Below, piece by piece: positions 1-9,064 of a stretch of 64,000 bases of DNA. The DNA is from JAQGMV01 sp963828715 (GTDB taxonomy: Bacteria > Pseudomonadota > Gammaproteobacteria > Burkholderiales > SG8-41), in the NCBI GenBank assembly GCA_963828715.1, contig CAWHFX010000022.1:62001-126000 (forward strand), written 5' to 3'. How positions within the stretch are numbered: position 1 is the stretch's first letter; the number at the start of each line of letters is the position of its first letter. Under the pieces are notes generated by a model that saw only the letters and a program-made list of their open reading frames with translations, ran no database searches and was not told the DNA's origin. The position numbers and the translations under genes are program-made.

Positions 1-2
1 AC

Positions 3-287
3 GAGCAGCGCCAGTATCGCGTTGGGATCGAAGTGCTGTCGCACGCGGTCGTGGCAGTCGAGCTTTCGCGCGCGACCGGTGGCGAAACAGAGCACGGCGT
101 GCTGCTTTCTACCCGGCCTGACAGCCACGGCGAAGTTGCGATCATTCGCCGCGCGGGACGCTACGATTCCAAGGTAGGTGTTCAGCTTGCAGTCGGCGAC
201 AAGTCGTACACGCTCACACCGAGTCGCCTGATAGACGGCGGCGACGACTACGACCGGGCGAGCTACAAGATCGCCCGCACGAACTAG
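3..287 (+). CDS. C-terminal fragment of an unidentified protein (cut by window edge)
   Basis: The reading frame is open from the left edge of the window and ends at TAG 285-287, so this is the last 94 codons of a gene that begins outside. An internal GTG at 33 is not a convincing start because the frame is open before it. The residues alternate short hydrophobic and polar stretches, which suggests a beta-rich C-terminal domain. There is no membrane segment and no motif I recognise. The gene is followed immediately by a repeat-filled intergenic region. Function unknown. Confidence 0.5.
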   Translation, partial: EQRQYRVGIEVLSHAVVAVELSRATGGETEHGVLLSTRPDSHGEVAIIRRAGRYDSKVGVQLAVGDKSYTLTPSRLIDGGDDYDRASYKIARTN

Positions 288-289
288 GG

Positions 290-465
290 GGCGGCGCTCG
301 CCTGAAGGCTCGGGCTTCGAACGTACTGGTTGAGGCCTTGCATATTTTGATGGAAATGCTGACTGACCGCGGAATGACTCGTTCGCGGGGCCCCGCTGCT
401 CCGCAGCCCCCGCTCACCGGAATGGGGTGGTTCTAAAGAAGGCTTTCCTCCGTAACCTCCTTTCC
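290..465 (-). repeat. Dispersed intergenic repeat A, copy 1 (minus orientation)
   Basis: Read on the minus strand, this element begins with GGAAAGGAGGTTACGGAGG (complement of 447-465) and ends with CCGAGCCTTCAGGCGAGCG and GCC-rich flank (complement of 291-313). The same two end sequences occur in the plus orientation at 1538-1556 and 1597-1619, on the other side of the methyltransferase gene. Only the ends are shared. The middle of this copy contains repeat B instead. The whole 288-610 stretch holds no gene apart from this repeat and the leader of the methyltransferase. Confidence 0.65.
379..434 (-). repeat. Dispersed repeat B, copy 1 (minus orientation)
   Basis: The complement of this stretch reads AGAACCACCCC, then GAGCGGGGGCT, then CAGCGGGGCCCCGCGA. 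It matches the plus strand at 46532-46588 over about 55 bases with only a few substitutions and small indels. It contains the palindrome CGGGGCCCCG. It lies inside copy 1 of repeat A. Confidence 0.6.
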
Positions 466-610
466 TCTGTTGCGTGTCGATTGCCACGCCGACACGCATG
501 CATGGGGGCGGCGCTCACCTTCAGCGCGGCCCGAGACGAATAGCCCACGGGCTATGCGTTATGATGTGCGCCCGCAGCGCATGTCGATTACGTCTTACGA
601 AGGATGTCAT

Positions 611-1462
611 ATGAAAACAAAATTGGTTTCGCGCCACGTTTGCGTGGCCCTGTTGCTTGCGGCATTCAGCAGTGCGGTATTGGCGCAGTCTGCGCCGGCG
701 ACGAAGGAGAAGCCGTTCGAGCCGACAGTCGGGCAGGATGGCAAGGACGTCGTGTGGGTGCCAACGTCACAGGCGCTGGTGAACAAGATGCTAGATCTCG
801 CCAAGCTCACACCGAACGATTACCTGATGGATCTTGGTTCGGGAGACGGGCGCACGGTGATCACCGCGGCGAAGCGCGGCGCGCGCGCCACTGGCGTCGA
901 ATACAACCCGAAAATGGTCGAGCTGTCGAAGCGCAACGCGCAGAAAGAAGGCGTGGGCGAGAAGGCGCAGTTCATCAACGGCGACATCTTCCAGACCGAT
1001 TTCTCGCAGGCGACGGTGATTACGCTTTTCCTGCTGCCTGAGTTGAACCTCAAGCTGCGGCCGAAGATTCTGGATATGAAACCGGGCACCCGGGTCGTGT
1101 CGAATTCGTTCACGATGGGTGACTGGCAGGCCGACCGGACACAGAACGCGAGCGAAAAAGAGGGCTGCACGGCTTACTGCACAGCTTATCTGTGGATCGT
1201 TCCGGCCAAAGTCGAGGGCAAATGGAAATTGCCGGAGGGCGAGCTGGTGCTCAAACAAACTTTCCAGAACGTTACCGGCTCTTTGAACAAGGGCGACCAG
1301 ACCACGGCGGAAGTCAGCAAGGGTGTGGTGCTCGGTGACGAGATCACATTCACTGCCGGTGGCGCGCAATACACCGGCAAGGTGAGTGGGGACACGATCA
1401 ACGGAACGGTCAAGGGTGGCGCGAACGGCGGCTCCTTTACCGCCAACCGTGTCGGCGGATAA
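611..1462 (+). CDS. Exported SAM-dependent methyltransferase-like protein
   Basis: A 283-residue protein starting at ATG 611. An upstream in-frame start at 470 is less likely because residues 1-26 from ATG 611 form a clean Sec signal peptide (basic start, hydrophobic core, ending VLAQ) and a purine-rich site (ACGAAGG) sits about 8 bases upstream. Residues 74-81 read DLGSGDGR, motif I of class I methyltransferases, followed by an acidic loop (GVEYNP) and the NGDIF stretch typical of the SAM pocket. The last 100 or so residues are glycine- and beta-rich (GKVSGDTINGTVKG), resembling a small beta domain. The combination of a signal peptide and a SAM fold is unusual because SAM is not expected in the periplasm. 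The gene stands alone between inverted copies of repeat A. Substrate unknown. Confidence 0.8.
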   Translation: MKTKLVSRHVCVALLLAAFSSAVLAQSAPATKEKPFEPTVGQDGKDVVWVPTSQALVNKMLDLAKLTPNDYLMDLGSGDGRTVITAAKRGARATGVEYNPKMVELSKRNAQKEGVGEKAQFINGDIFQTDFSQATVITLFLLPELNLKLRPKILDMKPGTRVVSNSFTMGDWQADRTQNASEKEGCTAYCTAYLWIVPAKVEGKWKLPEGELVLKQTFQNVTGSLNKGDQTTAEVSKGVVLGDEITFTAGGAQYTGKVSGDTINGTVKGGANGGSFTANRVGG

Positions 1463-1537
1463 AGATCGAGCACGCCCCTGAGCGAGATCCTCCGTTTAGC
1501 TTAGCCGCGTGTCGAACCCGTCCGAGACGCGCCGAAA

Positions 1538-1620
1538 GGAAAGGAGGTTACGGAGGGAAACCATCGGCGTCCCTCTGCTCCGTAGGGCGGCGAGGTCCGA
1601 GCCTTCAGGCGAGCGCCGCC
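1538..1620 (+). repeat. Dispersed intergenic repeat A, copy 2
   Basis: Begins with GGAAAGGAGGTTACGGAGG and ends with CCGAGCCTTCAGGCGAGCG followed by CCGCC. It is the inverted partner of the copy at 290-465 and shares its internal part (GAAACCATCGG, CTCTG-TCCG) with the copy at 59248-59306. It ends three bases before the stop codon of the esterase gene on the other strand, so it may also carry that gene's 3' signal. Confidence 0.65.
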
Positions 1621-1622
1621 TC

Positions 1623-2307
1623 CTACTGCGTTAAGACATGTCGCAACCACGCGCCGATATGCCCGATCTCCTCGATGCACACGCTATGAGGCATCGGGTA
1701 CTCGTGCCACTCGACGGCATAGCCGTGCTGCAACAAGAATGTCGCGCGACAGAGCCGCCATCTCGTGCGCGATCACGGGATCGTCCACTCCGTGCGCCAT
1801 GAAAATCGGCGTGTCGCGATTGACGGCCGCCGCCTCCGCGTCGAAGCTTTCGGCGAGCGGCAGATAGCAAGAAAGCGCCATGACGCCCGCGAGCTTCCCG
1901 CGATGGCGCAAGCCGGTCTGCAGCGCCATCGCACCGCCTTGTGAAAAGCCGGCGAGAACGACGTCGCCGGCCGCGATGCCGCGCTCGATTTCGCGGTCGA
2001 TCAGTCGCTCGATTGCGCGCTGCGACTCACGTATGCCGGTTTCGTCCGCCTGCTTGGTCCGACCTTCGAGATCGCCCCATTTGACGTCGTACCACGCGCG
2101 CATCACGTAACCGTTATTGATCGAGACCGGGCGCATCGGCGCATGCGGAAACACGAACCGGATCTCGGGCGCACCCTCGAGCTCCAGCTCGCGCACGATG
2201 GGCACGAAGTCGTTCCCGTCGGCCCCCAGCCCGTGCATCCAGATCACGCTCGCGCGCGGCGCCTTGCCTGTTTCTATTTCGATGCATTCGAGCAGATCGC
2301 TGGTCAT
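1623..2307 (-). CDS. Alpha/beta-hydrolase, carboxylesterase/phospholipase family (one frameshift)
   Basis: The protein starts MTSDLLECIE at 2307, where its ATG overlaps the stop of the upstream mogA gene (ATGA). It carries the oxyanion region HGLGADGND, the nucleophile elbow GFSQGG with Ser about 122, and the acid in GVDDPV near 175. The expected catalytic His is missing from the first frame, which runs out after DILVAARL. One base away the neighbouring frame reads QHGYAVEWHEYPMPHSV and continues to TAG 1623-1625, supplying the His. The span is 685 bases, one more than a multiple of three, consistent with a single inserted base near 1728. The family is small soluble carboxylesterases (EstB, YpfH-like). 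I treat the break as a sequence error. Confidence 0.8.
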
Positions 2308-2908
2308 GGGGTGGATTTCGGGCGCATGGCTGATTTGGGACGGAAGGCTTTCACGACCTCTTCCCTGGTTTCGATGTAGGGCCCGCCGATGAGATCGATG
2401 CAGTACGGTACGGCGGCGAAGATGCCACTTACGACCGGCTTGCCGTTCTCGTCCTTGAGTCCTTCCAGCGTTTCTCTGATCGCCTTCGGTTGACCGGGCA
2501 GATTGATGATCAGGGCTTGTTTGCGGATGACCGCGACCTGCCGCGACAGGATGGCCGTCGGCACGAACTTGAGACTCACCTGGCGCATCTGCTCGCCGAA
2601 CCCGGGCATCACCTTGTCGGCGACCGCGAGCGTCGCTTCCGGCGTCACGTCGCGCAGTGCAGGCCCTGTGCCGCCGGTGGTCAGGACGAGGTGGCAGCCT
2701 TCTTCGTCTACCAGCGCGCTGCAACGTGGCTTCGATGACCGGACTGCTCGTCCGGTATCAAGCGCGTGATGGTGCGCCATTGCGGCGCGGCCAGTGCGAG
2801 CCCGAACCACTGCTCGAGCGCGGGGATGCCTTCGTCCTTGTAGACGCCCTGGGAGGCGCGGTCGCTGATCGAGACGAGACCGATGATGAGTTCTTCAGGT
2901 GTGCTCAT
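2304..2908 (-). CDS. mogA: Molybdopterin adenylyltransferase MogA (two close indels)
   Basis: MogA adenylates molybdopterin before molybdenum insertion in molybdenum cofactor synthesis. The start MSTPEELIIGLVSISDRAS at 2908 is typical of the family, as are TTGGTGPA, DVTPEAT, MPGFGEQMRQ and NLPGQPKAI. The protein moves through three frames: LIPDEQS, then VIEATLQ, then LVDEEGCHL. Extra bases near 2743 and 2722 account for this, and the 605-base span is two over a multiple of three. Both breaks fall within about 25 bases, and the repaired protein aligns end to end with the family from memory. Its stop overlaps the start of the esterase gene, so the two are probably co-transcribed. Confidence 0.85.
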
Positions 2909-2960
2909 GACGGCGCAGTATATAGTTAGCGCACGGTTGCCACGAGCCACGACTGACGCG

Positions 2961-3466
2961 TCAAGAATCACCTCCCGGCTCCTGCTTGCCGGCAATCGTT
3001 TCGTTCAGCGCCTGGAACAGCGCGCGAAAGTTCTTGGGCGGGCGGCCCGCTTCGCGATCCTGTCTCGCGCCGCGCACGAGCGTGCGCAGCCGCGGTACGT
3101 CGGCGTGCGGATGCTCGCGCACGAGCTCGGTCAGCGCATTCTCGTCTTCGAGCAGACGTGCGCGCCAGCGCTCGATCAGGTGCAGACGCGCGGTCTCGCG
3201 CGCGGACACCGCTTTCCACGCGGCGAGTCGTTCCCGGATCGGTTCCGGGTCCACGTTCGCATGATCTTGCCGATGTACTGCAGCTGCCGCCGTCGCGCCT
3301 CATGCTTCGATGCCCTGCGCGCGTCCAGCACGGCGTCGAGCAGGCGCTCGGGGAGATCGATGGAGGCAAGCTGCTCGTCGTTCAACTCCACGAGCTCCTC
3401 TCCAAGCGCCTGGAGCTCGTGCATTTCACGCTTGCGCTGAGTCTTGCTGGGAAGCTCGTCCGACAT
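2961..3466 (-). CDS. darP: Ribosome biogenesis factor DarP/YjgA, DUF615 (one frameshift)
   Basis: DarP (YjgA) is a small helical protein associated with late assembly of the 50S subunit. The N-terminal part reads MSDELPSKTQRKREMHELQ and LVELNDEQLASIDLPERLLDAVLDARR, both characteristic. After GKIMR the frame slips, and the protein continues as VDPEPIRERLAAW through ARQDREAGRPPKNFRALFQ, also characteristic. The break lies near 3256-3262 and the 506-base span is not a multiple of three. It is on the same strand as mogA, 52 bases upstream, and divergent from pmbA. Confidence 0.85.
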
Positions 3467-3583
3467 GGCCAAGAGTTTGCAGGCAAGCTGCTATGATAGC
3501 GGTGGAGGCGCGCTCATTCACCGCCGACGCAAGCTTGTCCGATAGCGTTCTTCCGCCACCTGTCACTCGTCCCCGATCTCACA

Positions 3584-4931
3584 ATGCCTTCCTCCCGTTT
3601 CTCCTACGCGTCCGAGCAGCTGCGCGACATCGCATCGAGCATTCTCGATTACGCCAAGTCGCGTGGCGCCACAGCGGCGGAGGCGGAGGTGAGCGAAGGC
3701 GTCGGTCAGACCGTTACCGTGCGTCGCGGCGAGGTGGAGACCATCGAATACAACCGCGACAAGGGCATCGGCGTCACGATTTACGTCGGCCAGAAGCGCG
3801 GTCACGCGAGCAGTTCCGATTTCTCGCCGCAGGCGGTGCGCGACACCGTCGATGCCGCGTTGTCGATCGCGCGCTTCACCGCGCCCGACGATTGCGCCGG
3901 TCTTGCCGACCCGGACCTGCTCGCACGCGATATTCCCGACCTCGATCTGTGGCATCCGTGGGATCTGCCCGTCGAGCGTGCGATCGAGCTTGCGAAAAGC
4001 GCGGAAGACGCCGGCTTTGCCGTCGACCCGCGCATCAGCAACTCCGAGGGCGCGACGGTCTCGACGCAGGAGTCGCACTTCGTCTACGGCAACTCGCTCG
4101 GATTCCTCGGCCGGCTATCCGAATTCGCGTCACGGACTCTGGTGCTCGCTCATCGCGGGCCAGGGCGATGAGATGCAGCGCGACGACTGGTACGAGACGG
4201 CGCGCGATCCGCTCGATGCTGCCGTGCGCCCGAGTCGGTCGGCCGCAGGGCGGGCGAGCGCGCGGCGGGCCGCGTGGGTGCGCGCAAGATTGCCGACCAC
4301 GCAGGCGCCGGTGCTGTTCGAGGCCCCGATCGCATCGAGCCTGCTCGGTCATTTCGTCTCCGCCGTCAGCGGCGGGCAGCCTCTATCGCAAGTCGTCGTT
4401 CCTGCTCGACAGCCTCGGCAAGCAGGTGTTCTCGCCGTTCGTTCACATCGAAGACCTGCCCAACATACCGAAGGGTCTCGCGAGCAGTCCGTTCGACGAG
4501 GAAGGCGTGGCGACTCAGGCGCGCGACATCGTGCGCGACGGCGTCCTGCAGGGCTATTTCCTCGGCAGCTACTCGGCGCGCAAGCTCGGAATGAGATCGA
4601 CCGGCAACGCGGGCGGCAATCACAATCTCATCCTGCACGACACCGGCCAGGATTTCGCTGCGCTGCTGAAGACGATGGACCGTGGTCTGCTCGTGACCGA
4701 GCTCATGGGGCAGGGCGTGAACCCGGTCACCGGCGACTATTCGCGCGGTGCCGCGGGCTTCTGGGTCGAGAACGGCGAGATCGCCTACCCGGTCCAGGAG
4801 ATCACGATCGCCGGTAATCTCAAGGACATGTTCGGCGGCGATCGTCGCCGTCGGCAACGACGTCTCGCGGCGCGGCTCGCGACAGATGCGGCTCGATTCT
4901 CATCGAGCGCATGACCATCGCCGGTGACTGA
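3584..4931 (+). CDS. pmbA: Metalloprotease TldE/PmbA (several frameshifts)
   Basis: PmbA (TldE) pairs with TldD in a heterodimeric metalloprotease that processes small peptides such as microcins and unfolded substrates. Family landmarks appear in order: GRGEVETIEYNRDKGIGVTIY-like N-terminal domain, SPQAVRDTVDAAL, DLDLWHP, then VLFEAPIASSLLGHFVSAVSGG, SLYRKSSFLLDSLGKQV, KGLASSPFDEEGV, STGNAGGNHN, LVTELMGQGV, GDYSRGAAGFWVENG and ITIAGNLKDM. They are spread over several frames. Breaks are needed near 4104, 4228, 4294, 4376, 4838 and 4893, most of them single extra bases. With all repaired, the protein ends SILIERMTIAGD at TGA 4929-4931. This is the worst-affected gene in the window. A pseudogene is possible, but every segment keeps its conserved residues. 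Confidence 0.8.
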
Positions 4932-4932
4932 G

Positions 4933-6035
4933 ATGCGACGAAGAAACTTTCTGCGCTCCGCCGGCGCAGGTCTCGCGACGGGGGTGTTCGCGCACGACGC
5001 ACCGGCGCAGCAGGGTCGAACGCGCTGGCGCATGGCATCGAGCTTCCCGAAGAGTCTCGACACGCTCTATGCCTCGGCGGAAATGATCGCGAACCGCGTC
5101 TCTCGACTCACGGAGGGCCGCTTCGAGATCCGGGTGTTCGCGGGCGGCGAGATCGTGCCGGCGCTGCAGGTGCTGGATGCCGTGCAGAACGGCACCGTCG
5201 AGTGCGGTCAGACCGCGAGTTATTACTACGTCGGCAAGAATCCGGCGCTTGCCTTCGATACCGCCCTGCCGTTCGGAATGAATGCGCGGCAGCAGAACGC
5301 GTGGATGTACTACGGCGGCGGCGCACAGCTCATGCGCGACCTGTTCCGCCAGTACAACATCGTCACGTTCCCGGCTGGCAACACCGGCACTCAGATGGCC
5401 GGCTGGTACCGGCGCGAAATCAACAGTGTCGCGGACCTGAAAGGCTTGAAGATGCGGGTCGCCGGACTCGCCGGTCAGATCCTCGCCAGGCTCGGCGTCG
5501 TACCGCAGCAGATCGGCGGCGCCGACATCTATCCTGCGCTGGAGAAGGGCACCATCGATGCGGCGGAATGGGTGGGACCGTACGATGACGAGAAGCTCGG
5601 CTTTCACAAGGTCGCCCGCTTCTACTACTACCCGGGCTGGTGGGAGGGCTCTGCAATGCTCTCCGTTTATGTGAACGCAAAAGAGTTCGCATCGCTGCCC
5701 CCGCGCACCGCGAAGCGCTCGAGGTCGCGTGTGCCGAGGCAAACGTTCACATGTTGGCAAGCTACGACGCGAAGAACACGGAGGCGTTGCGCCGGCTCGT
5801 CAACGCGGGCGCACAGTTACGCGCGTTGCCACGGCCGGTCATGGAAGCCTGCTACAAGGCCGCTCACGAGCTCTACGATGAGCTTGCGTCGAAGAACGCT
5901 GAATTCAAGACGATTTATGAGTCCTGGCTCAAGTTCCGGGAAGAGCAGTACCTGTGGTTCCGCGTCGCCGAGAATACGTTCGACAATTTCGTGTACTCGA
6001 TGCGGAAACCTGTGGCCGGCGGCAAGCCCAAATAG
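4933..6035 (+). CDS. TRAP transporter substrate-binding protein, DctP family (one frameshift)
   Basis: A periplasmic solute receptor of a tripartite ATP-independent transporter. The N-terminus from ATG 4933 (MRRRNFLRSAG) has a twin-arginine motif followed by a hydrophobic stretch and a likely cleavage at APAQ, so Tat export is likely. GTG 4924 is an alternative start. The fold is recognisable from WRMASSFPKSLDTLY, GTVECGQTASYYYVGKNPA, FPAGNTGTQMAGWYRREI, LKGLKMRVAGLAG, and GADIYPALEKGTIDAAEWVGPYDD, which resembles the mannitol/chloroaromatic or 2-oxo acid TRAP receptors. Near 5700 a run of five C appears to lack one base. The protein continues in the next frame as PAHREALEVACAEAN and ends VYSMRKPVAGGKPK. 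No DctQ or DctM partner lies nearby. Confidence 0.85.
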
Positions 6036-6137
6036 CCGCACGTCGCTCGGGTGGTCGCGAACATAGCGGGGCGGTGCAGGTTCGCTGGAGCCGGCGCGTG
6101 GTAGGCAGGTTCCGGTCCCGCCGGACACGCCTCGCGT

Positions 6138-6143
6138 TAAAAT
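6138..6143 (+). promoter_or_regulatory. Candidate -10 element of the glyA promoter
   Basis: TAAAAT in the context GCGTTAAAATC lies about 29 bases before the glyA ATG, in the only AT-rich patch of the 136-base gap. No convincing -35 element is seen. The same TAAAATC core recurs before alaS and ilvE. Confidence 0.35.
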
Positions 6144-6171
6144 CATCTGTTTACAACGGTCGGCGCCCCTC

Positions 6172-7420
6172 ATGTATTCCCTCAAGGACACACTCGATAC
6201 CTATGACAAGGAAATCTGGAGCGCGATCGAGCAGGAGTATCGACGCCAGGAAGAGCACATCGAGCTGATCGCATCGGAGAACTACGCGAGCCCGCGCGTG
6301 CTCCATGCGCAAGGCTCGGTGCTCACGAACAAGTACGCCGAAGGCTATCCGGGAAAGCGCTACTACGGCGGCTGCGAATTCGTCGACGTCGCCGAGCAGC
6401 TCGCGATCGATCGCGCGAAGGCGCTCTTCGGCGCGGGCTATGCGAACGTGCAGCCACACTCCGGCGCGCAGGCGAATCAGACGGTCTACTTCGCGGCTCT
6501 GCATCCGGGTGATACGATTCTCGGCATGGCGCTCGGGTCGGGTGGCCATCTGACCCACGGGGCGCAGGTCAATATCAGCGGCCGCTACTTCAACGCAGTG
6601 ACGTACGGACTCCATCCTGAAACCGAGGCGATCGACTATGCTGAAGTGGAGGAGCTCGCGCACGTAAAAAAGCCGAAGCTGATCATCGCAGGCGCATCGG
6701 CGTACTCGCTCGTGATCGACTGGAAGCGTTTTCGCTCGATCGCGGAGCGCGTCGGCGCGCTGTTCATGGCGGACATCGCGCACTACGCCGGGCTGATCGC
6801 GGCCGGGCTTTATCCAAGCCCCGTCGGTGTCGCGGATTTCGTCACCAGCACCACGCACAAGACCCTGCGCGGCCCGCGCGGGGGCCTCGTGCTGGCCAAC
6901 GCGCAGCATGAGCGAGTGCTCAACTCGGCGCTTTTCCCGGGCCTGCAGGGTGGACCTCTGATGCACGTGATTGCGGCGAAGGCGGTGTGCTTCAAGGAAG
7001 CGGCGACGCGCGAGTTTCAGAACTATCAGGAGCAGGTGCTCGACAACGCGCGCGTCATGGCGAAGGTCATGCAGGAGCGCGGCTATCGCGTCGTCTCCGG
7101 CCGAACGGAGTGTCACCTTTTTCTCGTCGATCTGCGCAGCAAGAATCTGACGGGAAGGGAGGCCGAAGCGGCGCTCGGCAAAGCACACATCACCGTCAAC
7201 AAGAATTCGGTGCCGCACGATCCGCAGAAACCGTTCATCACGAGCGGCATCCGCATCGGCTCGCCCGCGATGACCACGCGCGGCATGAAGGAGCTCGAAG
7301 CCGAAGCACTCGCGAACTACATGTGCGATGTGCTCGACGCGCCGCAGGACGACGCGTACGATCGCGATGGTGGCGACGGAAGTGAAGAAGCTCTGCGACA
7401 GGTTTCCCGTGTATGGATAA
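6172..7420 (+). CDS. glyA: Serine hydroxymethyltransferase (one frameshift near the end)
   Basis: A PLP enzyme converting serine and tetrahydrofolate to glycine and 5,10-methylene-tetrahydrofolate in the cytoplasm. The protein is conserved from MYSLKDTLDTYDKEIW onward, with ELIASENYAS, NKYAEGYPGKRYYGG, NVQPHSGAQAN, MADIAHYAGLIAAG and the PLP-lysine motif STTHKTLRGPRGG. After NYMCDVLDAPQDDA the frame shifts by one extra base near 7357. The correct ending reads TIAMVATEVKKLCDRFPVYG with TAA 7418-7420. The repaired length is 415 residues, normal for the family. nrdR follows six bases later, as in many betaproteobacteria. Confidence 0.95.
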
Positions 7421-7426
7421 CCGGGA

Positions 7427-7942
7427 ATGAAGTGCCCGTTCTGCAAGTGCTCGGACACGCAGGTCATCGACTCGCGCGTGAGTGAAGATGGCGAAAGCAT
7501 CCGGCGCCGCAGACGTTGCACGAAATGCAGCAAGCGCTTCACGACCTACGAAACGATCGAGCTGCGCATGCCGCAGGTGGTCAAGCAGGACGGCAGCCGC
7601 GCCGAATTCGATCTCGAGAAGTTGCGCACCGGTTTCATGCGCGCGCTGCACAAGCGCCCTGTGCCGACACAGCTCGTCGACGACGCGATCGCGACCATTA
7701 CGCAGGACGTGCTCGCGCTCGGCGAGCGCGAAATCGACTCGCGCCGGCTCGGAGAGATGGTCATGCGCGAGCTGAAACGGCTCGACCAGGTCGCCTATAT
7801 CCGCTTCGCCTCCGTTTACCGGAGCTTCCAGGGCGTCGACGATTTCCAGGATGCGATCAAGGAAGTCCAGCGGCCGACGCCGAAGCCGGGGCCCAAACCA
7901 GCGGCGAAGGACGCGAGGGGCGCGAAGGAAACGAACGAGTGA
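7427..7942 (+). CDS. nrdR: Transcriptional repressor NrdR
   Basis: NrdR represses ribonucleotide reductase genes in response to nucleotide pools. The protein opens with the zinc ribbon MKCPFCKCSDTQVIDSR followed by RRRRRCTKCSKRFTTYE (four Cys in two CxxC pairs), then the ATP-cone domain (VVKQDGSRAEFDLEKLRTGFMRA ... IDSRRLGEMVMRELKRLDQVAYIRFASVYRSF). The C-terminus has an extra Pro/Lys/Ala-rich tail of about 20 residues beyond the usual end. 171 residues, intact. Probably co-transcribed with glyA. Confidence 0.95.
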   Translation: MKCPFCKCSDTQVIDSRVSEDGESIRRRRRCTKCSKRFTTYETIELRMPQVVKQDGSRAEFDLEKLRTGFMRALHKRPVPTQLVDDAIATITQDVLALGEREIDSRRLGEMVMRELKRLDQVAYIRFASVYRSFQGVDDFQDAIKEVQRPTPKPGPKPAAKDARGAKETNE

Positions 7943-7949
7943 CAGAATG

Positions 7950-7972
7950 AGGTCGGGGACAGACCCTGACCT
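7950..7972. repeat. REP-like palindrome
   Basis: Arms AGGTCGGGG and CCCTGACCT form a near-perfect palindrome around the loop ACAGA, just after nrdR. From memory, palindromes containing GGGTCTGTCCCCGACC-type cores are widespread extragenic repeats in proteobacteria, often mobilised by REP-associated transposases. Only one copy was noticed here and there is no transposase in the window. Confidence 0.5.
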
Positions 7973-8008
7973 GTCTGATTACGTTCATGGAAGCTGATCG
8001 CCCCCATC

Positions 8009-9064
8009 ATGGCCCGCGCCCTCGAGCTTGCAGAACGCGGCCTCTACACCACCACGCCCAATCCTCGCGTCGGCTGTGTCATCGTTAACGATGGGATCGT
8101 GGTCGGGGAGGGCTGGCACGAGCGCGCCGGCGGTCCGCACGCCGAGACGATTGCACTCGAGGCCGCGGGTGCCCGGGCGTCCGGTGCGACTGCCTACGTG
8201 ACGCTCGAACCCTGTGCTCATCATGGACGAACACCGCCATGCGCGGATGCTCTGGTGCGGGCCGGAGTGGCGAGCGTCGTCGCCGCAATGGCCGATCCGA
8301 ACCCACTCGTGTCGGGCAAGGGGCTTACACGACTGCGCGAGGCGGGTGTGAGCGTGCGCGCCGGCGTCATGGAAGAAGAAGCACGCGAGCTCAACGTCGG
8401 GTTTGTCTCCCGCATGTCGCGCGGACGGCCGTGGGTCAGGATGAAGATCGCCGCGAGCCTCGACGGCCGGACAGCGCTGCTCAACGGACGCAGCCAGTGG
8501 ATTACGGGACCCGAAGCCAGGCGCGACGGCCATCACTGGCGTGCGCGCGCATGCGCCATACTGACGGGGATCGGCACGGTGAGAAAGGACGATCCGCGGC
8601 TCGACGTGCGCGAAGTCGCGACGACGCGCCAGCCGCAACGCGTCGTTGTTGACAGCAGACTCGAGATTTCGCCCGCCGCACGCATCGTCGGCGATGGCAC
8701 GCTCGTCGTCACGGCTGCAATCAATGACGCGCGCAAAGATGCGCTGGTCGCGCACGCCGCATCCGTCGTGTCGCTGCCTGGCACTGGGGGCGGCGTTGCT
8801 CTGGGCGATCTCATGCGCGTGCTCGCCACGCGGGGCATCAACGAACTGCACGTCGAAGCAGGCGCGACGCTCAACGGTTCACTGCTGCGCGAGGGACTGG
8901 TCGATGAGCTGCTGGTGTATCTCGCTCCCCATATCATCGGCGACAAGGCGTGCGGCATGTTCGATCTGCCGGCGCTGACTGATCTCGCGCAGCGGCGCGC
9001 GGTCGACATCAGGGAGGTTTGCATGATCGGCAAGGATCTCCGCGTCATGGCGCGGGTGCGCTGA
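8009..9064 (+). CDS. ribD: Riboflavin biosynthesis bifunctional deaminase/reductase RibD
   Basis: RibD deaminates and then reduces the pyrimidine intermediate of riboflavin synthesis. The N-terminal deaminase carries the zinc site (GGPHAETIAL and LEPCAHHGRTPPCADAL). The reductase domain follows, with MKIAASLDGRTALLNGRSQWITG, TGIGTVRKDDPRL and ELHVEAGATLNGSLL. ATG 8009 gives MARALELAERGLYTTTPNPRVGC, which lacks the few residues usually seen before MARAL. ATG 7987 in a neighbouring frame reads MEADRPH directly up to that point, so the true start may be 7987 with one extra base near 8006. The stop overlaps the ribE start. Confidence 0.93.
   Translation: MARALELAERGLYTTTPNPRVGCVIVNDGIVVGEGWHERAGGPHAETIALEAAGARASGATAYVTLEPCAHHGRTPPCADALVRAGVASVVAAMADPNPLVSGKGLTRLREAGVSVRAGVMEEEARELNVGFVSRMSRGRPWVRMKIAASLDGRTALLNGRSQWITGPEARRDGHHWRARACAILTGIGTVRKDDPRLDVREVATTRQPQRVVVDSRLEISPAARIVGDGTLVVTAAINDARKDALVAHAASVVSLPGTGGGVALGDLMRVLATRGINELHVEAGATLNGSLLREGLVDELLVYLAPHIIGDKACGMFDLPALTDLAQRRAVDIREVCMIGKDLRVMARVR

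Noticed and set aside
470..610. Upstream in-frame extension of the methyltransferase to 470
   Set aside because: It would bury the signal peptide inside the protein and reads through repeat-derived sequence.
6151..7542. A 463-codon minus-strand frame opposite glyA and nrdR
   Set aside because: It lies entirely against two conserved genes and has no family features.
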